NCBI GenBank assembly: GCA_905221605.1
Contig: CAJNDS010002072.1
Location: forward strand, 431,501-495,500
From: Symbiodinium natans
Taxonomy: Eukaryota > Sar > Dinophyceae > Suessiales > Symbiodiniaceae
Length of the DNA: 64,000 nt
Direction of reading: 5' to 3'
Position 1 is the stretch's first letter; each line of letters opens with the position of its first letter. The position numbers and the translations under genes are program-made. Positions 57,867-64,000 of the stretch are shown piece after piece. Below the pieces are notes generated by a model. It was not told the origin of the DNA. It was given only the letters and a program-made list of their open reading frames with translations, and did no database searches.

Positions 57867-57869
<3 letters not shown>

Positions 57870-60580
57870 GGGTCTGGGGCTCTGAAGGCAGGGTTAGGGT
57901 TTAGGCTCCGTTCTGGGAGCGGCTTGAAGGGGCAAAGGCTGAGGCGGTCAACAAGGAAGGATCGAGCCTAAACCCTAGGGCCGTTTAGGGTTTGGGGTTT
58001 AGGGTTTAGGGTTAGGGGTGCAGTGTTTGTTATAGGGTTCTTAAGGGAGGAGGGTTCAAGGGGGCTATGTAACCCAAGGTTCCCTAATACTCCCCACTAC
58101 TCCCTTAGGCTCCCTAAGCTTCCCTGCCTAAGGTGCCCTAGGTACCTAACCCCCCCTTGAACCCCCCTCCCTGAAGAACCCTATAAAGTCTTGGCGTCAG
58201 GTCCTAGACCCAAGAGCAACGCAGGAACGAAAAGATGTAGGCTTAAAGGCACCTACAAGGGAACCTAAACCCGAATTTGAAAAAAAAAGGGGCGTAGGAG
58301 CCTGCTCTGGGTCCTGGGGTTAGGATTTGAGTCCTTGCCCTTGACCCTAAGCCAAAACTGCCAGAAGCTTCAATGACAACTTATTGAAGCAAAGTGGGGT
58401 CTTCGGACTAAGCGGCAGATAGCGCATACTACAAGAGGGCCACTGATAGCATCCCCAGCAGGGCAAGATATACATATAGACATATGTATATATGTGTTGA
58501 TGAAAGAATATGTCAGAACAAAAAGGACCCCCCCCCAAGAAATTATACATGTACGCTCACCAGTAACCGTACTAACAAACAAGCTTTCCCTAAACCCTAA
58601 AGCCCCTAAATCCTCAACCCTAAGTCCCTAACCCTGAACCCGAAATCCTAAACCCTATACACCCTATAAACACAAAACCAACAGAAAGGGGGGTTGGCTT
58701 GAGGATTTAGGGTTTTGGGTTTAGGGTGTAGGGTTTAGGGTGTAGGGTTTAGGGTGTAGGGTTTAGGGCAACCTTTTCGAGGGGTCAGGTTTTGCGTGCG
58801 CGCGGTTGCTTTGCGCAGCGGCCAGACAGCCTCAGCTCCGCGTCGATGATCTGCCAGGTTTCCGTTCCCGGAACATCATCGCCCTAGGACCTTTGAACTT
58901 AACCCTAAACCCTAGACCCCAAACCCCGTACCCCTAAACCCCGAACCCCCAAACCCCTAAACCCTAAACCCTAAACCCTGAACCCCGAACCCCTAATCCC
59001 CGAACCCCCAAGCCCTAAACCCTGAACCCCGAACCACTATTCCGATGGGCAGCGCTAACCTCTACACTCACAATCCCCGAAGCCTTAAAAAGTTCGTTAT
59101 GCCAGCGGCCCCCAAACACCACACCCTAAACCCTAAACCCCAAACCCAAACCCTAAACCCTAAACAGGTTTTTTCCACAAGCCCCGGTAGAGGGGTCCCA
59201 GTAACCCTATGATGAGAAGGGTACCCTTTTTTAGGGTTGGTTACTCTATCAGGGAACCTTGAACCAACAAAACGGGCAAATGGAACAACTGGGCTAGCAA
59301 GATACCCCGGGGGGGGGTTTAGGGTTTAGGGTTTGCAACCCTAAACCCTATAGCCTACCCCCTACCTTAACAGCCAATAGGCTTTTTGGGAGGCAGGGCA
59401 GACCCTTATGTTTGGGTAGCTAAGACTCAGGATTTCGCCGTAGCCCAAAAAAACTCACAGGGTTTAGGGCCCAGGGTTTAGGGTCTATATAACCCTAATA
59501 CTCAGTATTATATACTTGGGCCCCAGATTCCCGATGTAGCAAGCACTTTAAGGCCCAAGTATTCCCTATCTAGGTACACGGACCCTGAACCCTAATCCCT
59601 AAACCCTCAACCCTAAACCCTAAACCCCTTTTAGGTACGTGTACGGTTTAGGATTGAGGTATGTATTTTGGCAGCTTCTTCGGCGCCGATGCTTGGCAGG
59701 CTGTGTCTGGGATTGCCGACAGATTTGTGACAAGCCTCTCGCGTGTGTGTAAAAGGGATGCGTTCTGCTGCAAGCCTCAGATACGCACACACACACACAA
59801 ACACGCACAGACAGACACAAACACGCACAGACAGACACACAGACAGACGCCACACACACACACACACCCTAAACCCTAAACCCTAAACCCTAAACCCTAA
59901 ACCCTAAAACCCTAAACCCTAAACCCAACAAGGGGGGGGGGGATATTTGTTCGTGGATCTTATGAGTTCCTTAACAGGGAGTTGGGGACAGAGGTACCCG
60001 ACGTCCCCGGCATATACCCCCCTTGAAGGATTCTACAAGGTTTAGGGTTTAGGTTTAGGTATAAGGCTGGTGACATGGACAAGTTTGCATAATCCAGAGG
60101 CCCCGCAACATGACAGATTTCAGTAGGTCCCGGTTTGCAAAGTGTACACAAATGACCCCCCCCCCCCACCCAATTCTCTATACACTTGGAGCACCGATGG
60201 CCCTTCTCACTGGCTGAGAAGTCCACTGAAACAAGAAGCAACCCTGAACCTTAAGCCCTAAACCCTAAACCATAAACCCTAAACCCATGCTTAGCACCCT
60301 AGACTAGAAGCATCCACTGCCTGGGGCCATGGTCGCTATACTCCCCTTAGAACCTCACTAAAAATGATACCATTAATATCCTCTTGGGTTGTATATAAAC
60401 AAACATAAAAAAACAATTCCAAGGGGAATACCCTAAACCCTAAACCCCAAACCCTAAAACCTAAACCCTAATAGGTCGCGGCACAAGTCACCTGTCGTCC
60501 TGAAGTCGCGGAGCCGCCATGGGAGGAAAAGGCTGGCGACACGCATGAGCTTGCTTGGAGGCCATGCACCCTACACCCCT
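57867..60580. repeat. Repeat region with MITEs, CA microsatellite and one candidate exon
   Basis: Contains MITEs of family E (58033-58182), B (58205-58315, 59190-59300) and A (59486-59585), a CA/ACAG microsatellite (59780-59870) and heptamer arrays. A protein-like minus block lies at 58882-58801 (VPGTETWQIIDAELRLSG) and a weaker one at 59755-59665. Confidence 0.5.
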
Positions 60581-60587
60581 ACCCCAA

Positions 60588-60706
60588 GGGTCCATTTAGG
60601 GTTTAGGGTTTAGGGTTTGGGGTACCTCATTTTGCGCCCCAAGGTACCTATATAGAATGTACCTTTAAGGCCCCAGAATTCCCTATTTGGGTACGTGGAC
60701 CCTTAG
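60588..60706. repeat. Family A MITE split by a heptamer array
   Basis: The MITE end GGGTCCAT is cut and followed by about 30 bp of TTTAGGG units, after which the MITE resumes with GGTACCTCATT. The far end (GGGTACGTGGACCCT) is intact. Confidence 0.8.
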
Positions 60707-63540
60707 GGCTACAGGGCTCTGAACCCGAAACCAGGGTTCACGCAAGACAGAGCACGCCAGCTTCAGGAAACTCCTGAAGCCGACCGCCCTAAAACGAAGC
60801 ATGTCAGTGTGCTGGCCACCACCTGCTCCTATGATCGACACCCTGCACACCTGCTTTAGACCCAGGAAAAAAGGAGATACTCTTTTGGGAACCTGGAACC
60901 AAACAAAAACATTAAAGTGTAGTACTCCAAAACCCAGGTACACCAGAACTTCCACGCTCCACACACCCAAAACGATCCGATGCCCCCTCCCACGAAATCC
61001 AAACGTAAACCCTTAACCCTAAACCCTAAACCCTAAACCCTCCTCACACACACACACACACACACACACACCCGCGCGCGCGCGCGCAATTGCTTGTCCA
61101 TGTACGACCCGAATACACAAGCAAGAACTGCCCCAGTTAAGCCTGGCACAAGGAGCCCAATCTTACAAATGACAACGTATGTCCCTCGAACCCTATGGCA
61201 TGATGTAGGGTTTAGGGTTTAGGGTTTAAGGTTCAGGGTTTAGGGGGCTCGAAGATTAGGGCAAGTGGCAGCCCTAGGGCAAAATGAAGTGAAAGCGGGA
61301 TTTGCCAAGAATTCTGAGCCCCTTCCCTGACTGTAAGGGATCTGGTCATCGAGATCCAGAAAGCCCCTAGAACCTAAGCCCCAAAACTCTACAACCCTAT
61401 TATATAAACCCTAAACCCTAAACCCTAAACCCTAGACCCTAAACCCTAAACCCTAAACCCTAAACCCTAAACCCTAGCTTAAGGGTCCATGTACATTATA
61501 GTTGTCCCTACACAGCATGTACTTCGAAGCCCAAGTATTCCAGTACTCCCTATGTAGGTACATTGACCCTTACACGGAGGCCCCCCCCCCCCCCCCTGCT
61601 ATAATAACTGTAGTTAAGGAGGGCTCCCTTACTATGACAACTGTAGCTGAGGGACGTATCCCCCCAAGTTGGGAGCCTTATAGCCCAATTTCAGGGCCTT
61701 TTGGAACTCTACGTATAACGAGGGAGGCCCCTCCTTACCCTAAACCCTAAACCCTAAACCCTAAACCCTAAACCCTAAACCCTAAACCCTAAACCATACA
61801 CCCTAAACCCTGAACCCAACCCTGTGGGGTTGTATACACAGCCTCGCACTTGATTTACAGCTTTTCGAGGTTGGAGCTACAGTTTGCGTCAAGGGTGAGT
61901 TCGTGGCCTAAGTCACCAAAACAAAGCAGACCTAGACGCCTCGGGCACATGCAAAAGGAGCCGAAGCCCTGATAGCCTGAGGGTTTAGGGTTTAGGGTTT
62001 AGGGTCCCTCAACCGTTGACCTCTTTGAGGGCTTAGGTTCTTGAGGTTTTGGGGGAAGTCGGCCACTTGCTGTCAGGTGTAAGAGGAGCCTTGCTGTAGC
62101 AGTTTGGGGCAAAAGGACCAAGCTGCATCGGTTTGCGCGTTTAGACCAAAACCTGGTTTAGGGTTTAGGGTTCAGGGTTTAGGGTTTAGCGGAAGCCTTG
62201 AACCTATACACCTACCAGGGAAGGAGATCCAGGAAAAGCTTGGCTATGTCACTTGCGAGGCCTTCCGTTTGGCTGAGACATCGCAAGGAAAAGGTTGACA
62301 ACCAAGGCCACAGCGAAACTTTATAGCTAAACACGAGTAAACAAAGTCTCCGGAGGTAGGATGTAGGGGTCTAAAGTCTAGGCTTAGTTTTTATACAGAT
62401 TAGAACTTGCCCTAAACCCTGAACCCCTGAACCCCAGGGGGAGGTTAGGGTTTTAGTAGAGCTTTTGGGGGTTTTAGGGTTTGAGAGCTTTGAGATTTAG
62501 GGTTCCAGGGTTGAGCATGGAGACCCCAACAGGAAGGTCCGAAGCTTTGTGCTGGAGAGAATTGAGGGCTTAGGGCTTATGGTTCTGGGGTTTGGTCAGG
62601 ATTAGGGGTTTAGGGTTTAGGGTTGAGGGTTTATGGTTTATAGGGTGCTTTTGAAGAACGGTCGTTCTGGCCATGCAGCAAAGCAAGCCAGTCTAGACGT
62701 CTATGGTCTGTGGGCTCAAGGACCACGCGGCTTGGCTACCCGGAACCCTATGAACCCTAGGCTACGACAGTCGCAACCAGCACCGACACTCCAAAACGCC
62801 AAGCCCCTAAACTCTATACTCTTTACCCCTGAACCATGCTCCCCACCCCCAAAAAGAAAACATGCTCAACTAAACGCCCCTCAATCTTGCAATCCCCCCA
62901 CCCTGCGAACGTCTACAGCGCCACTTCTGAAGGCACGTCATGTGAGAATTATTTACTTTAAAAGGTTCGGGCCTTTTTTCAACGCGGAGAAGTTTGGAGG
63001 ATGGGCGGGGGGGGGGCTCTTGAAAAGACTGGGATGACAAGCCATGTAGAGCAGGGAATTTGCTTGGTGCGGAAATGTGGACAAACAAAAGCCCTAAACC
63101 CTAAACCCTGCTTCCTTTGCCCGAGCCGCTATAGCCCACTCGACCCTTCCTAGCAGTCGAATTCCCGTGCAGCTCGCCGTACTCGTAGTACGCCGTACCC
63201 GTGCTTTTCGTCCATCGAGACGCCACAGAACAGCCGGAATGCGAAACATACCCCCCACATGGAAAGTTCACACTCCCTGAATCCTACAAATGATGGTATG
63301 GGTTACAGATTGCAATTGTTGCAACATTGAAAATTGCTTAGGAGTCTGTACGATTGCTTGCTTTATGCGCATGGCAAAGTGTGGCTCGGTCATTAAACCC
63401 GACCCCCTACAACCCTATAACTCAAAACCCACGAAACCTTAACCCAAGAAACCTAAACCCAAAACCCCAAAACCCGAAAACCCCAAAACCCAAAACCCCG
63501 AAAACCCTAAACCCTAAACCCTAAACCCTAAACCCCAGAT
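60707..63540. repeat. Repeat region, no assigned gene
   Basis: Contains CA/CG microsatellite (61043-61088), MITEs of family A (61483-61570) and F (61600-61740), and CCCTAAA arrays (61390-61475, 61738-61805). Heptamer-poor unique stretches at 60715-61010, 61830-61970, 62190-62400 and 63110-63400 have only short open frames. Confidence 0.5.
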
Positions 63541-63544
63541 GGGG

Positions 63545-63628
63545 CTGTCAGGGCGTGCTCTGGTCGGAGCCTTGGGCAATCGTCGCCAACGCCACTCAGA
63601 AAGTTGATCGGGGGCTCTTGGTCTTCGT
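63545..63628 (-). other. Candidate exon
   Basis: The minus strand reads INFLSGVGDDCPRLRPEHAL without stops between heptamer blocks. No family or join was found. Confidence 0.3.
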
Positions 63629-63659
63629 TTCTTCTTGTGGCTTTGATTGTTCCTCTTCT

Positions 63660-64000
63660 TCCTTATGTATATATGAATATATATATATATATATATGTGG
63701 TAGCATATGTATATATATATATATGTTGTACTATATGTACACATATCTTATATATGTATATAGGTCTATTCTATACATACTTGTGCTTCTGCCTGGGGTG
63801 TGCTGGGGGGCTTAGGAACTAGGAATGTATGAAGTCTCAGGGCCAAGAAGAGGAGCTCCAAAGCCTTGGGTTTAGGGTTTAGGGTTTAGGGTTTAGGGTT
63901 TAGGGTTTAGGCTTAGGGTTTAGGGTTTAGGGTTTAGGGTTTAGGGTGTAGGGCTTAGGGTTGAGGGTTGAGGGTTTAGGGTTTAGGCTTCTGTCTTGGA
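63660..64000. repeat. TA microsatellite and terminal TTTAGGG array
   Basis: TA/TATG repeats run at about 63665-63775, then unique sequence, then TTTAGGG units at 63868-63988 with TGTAGGG and TTGAGGG variants. The array runs to near the window edge. Confidence 0.75.

Noticed and set aside
59620-59879. Short cysteine/valine-rich proteins
   Set aside because: These frames are translations of a CA/GT microsatellite.
63660-63822. Small tyrosine/isoleucine-rich membrane proteins
   Set aside because: These frames are translations of a TA microsatellite.
1-64000. CRISPR array, tRNA, rRNA or spliced-leader gene
   Set aside because: The regular repeats are telomere-type heptamers without unique spacers, and no tRNA, rRNA or dinoflagellate spliced-leader sequence was recognised by eye.

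Overview
The window looks like nuclear DNA of a dinoflagellate, most likely a Symbiodiniaceae-type alga. Four things point there. Heptamers of the plant/alveolate telomere type (TTTAGGG/CCCTAAA) are scattered everywhere in both orientations. Genes are split into many tiny exons by introns with GT, GC and GA donors and AG acceptors. There is a large Copia-type retrotransposon of the kind common in these genomes. Most genes lie in one orientation. No bacterial-style genes, tRNAs, rRNAs or CRISPR arrays were seen. Few of the open frames in the window are whole genes; the coding content appears only after exons are joined across the repeat arrays.

Layout, left to right (minus strand unless noted). 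(1) 343-7285: a complete 16-exon DExH helicase of the Dicer/RIG-I type, about 842 aa. (2) 7457-16594: an intact Copia LTR retrotransposon, minus strand, with 342-bp LTRs that match along their length, a GAAAC target duplication and one 2884-codon frame; between protease and integrase it carries an oxygenase-like and a methyltransferase-like module. (3) 17041-20197: plus-strand exons of an unrecognised gene, tail-to-tail with the next one. (4) 20851-31915: a 19-exon ribonucleotide reductase small subunit (R2), about 339 aa. (5) 32837-33878: exons of an unrecognised gene. (6) 34081-40860: a 10-exon thioredoxin-fold protein (209 aa) with a presequence-like N-terminus. (7) about 42970-47397: a WD40-repeat gene. 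(8) 48323-50425: a 6-exon MATH-BTB protein (377 aa). (9) 50426-64000: mostly repeats with scattered exon-like blocks, including one clear WD40 exon.

The most unusual signal is the intron and repeat architecture. Nearly every splice junction worked out here is flanked by a short direct repeat (donor bases repeated just after the acceptor), as expected if introns arose by insertion with target duplication. Several introns are still recognisable as short terminal-inverted-repeat elements (introner-like), whose ends read CCTTGGGGACCAAATGAACCCTAAA. Each terminal repeat therefore contains a telomere heptamer. Compact introns of this type (114, 127, 138 bp) grade into longer ones in which heptamer arrays fill the interior. 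Separate MITE-like families are also interrupted by heptamer arrays, so array insertion or expansion is continuing. All exon models were assembled by eye from reading frame, family motifs and junction repeats; no transcript or alignment data were available.
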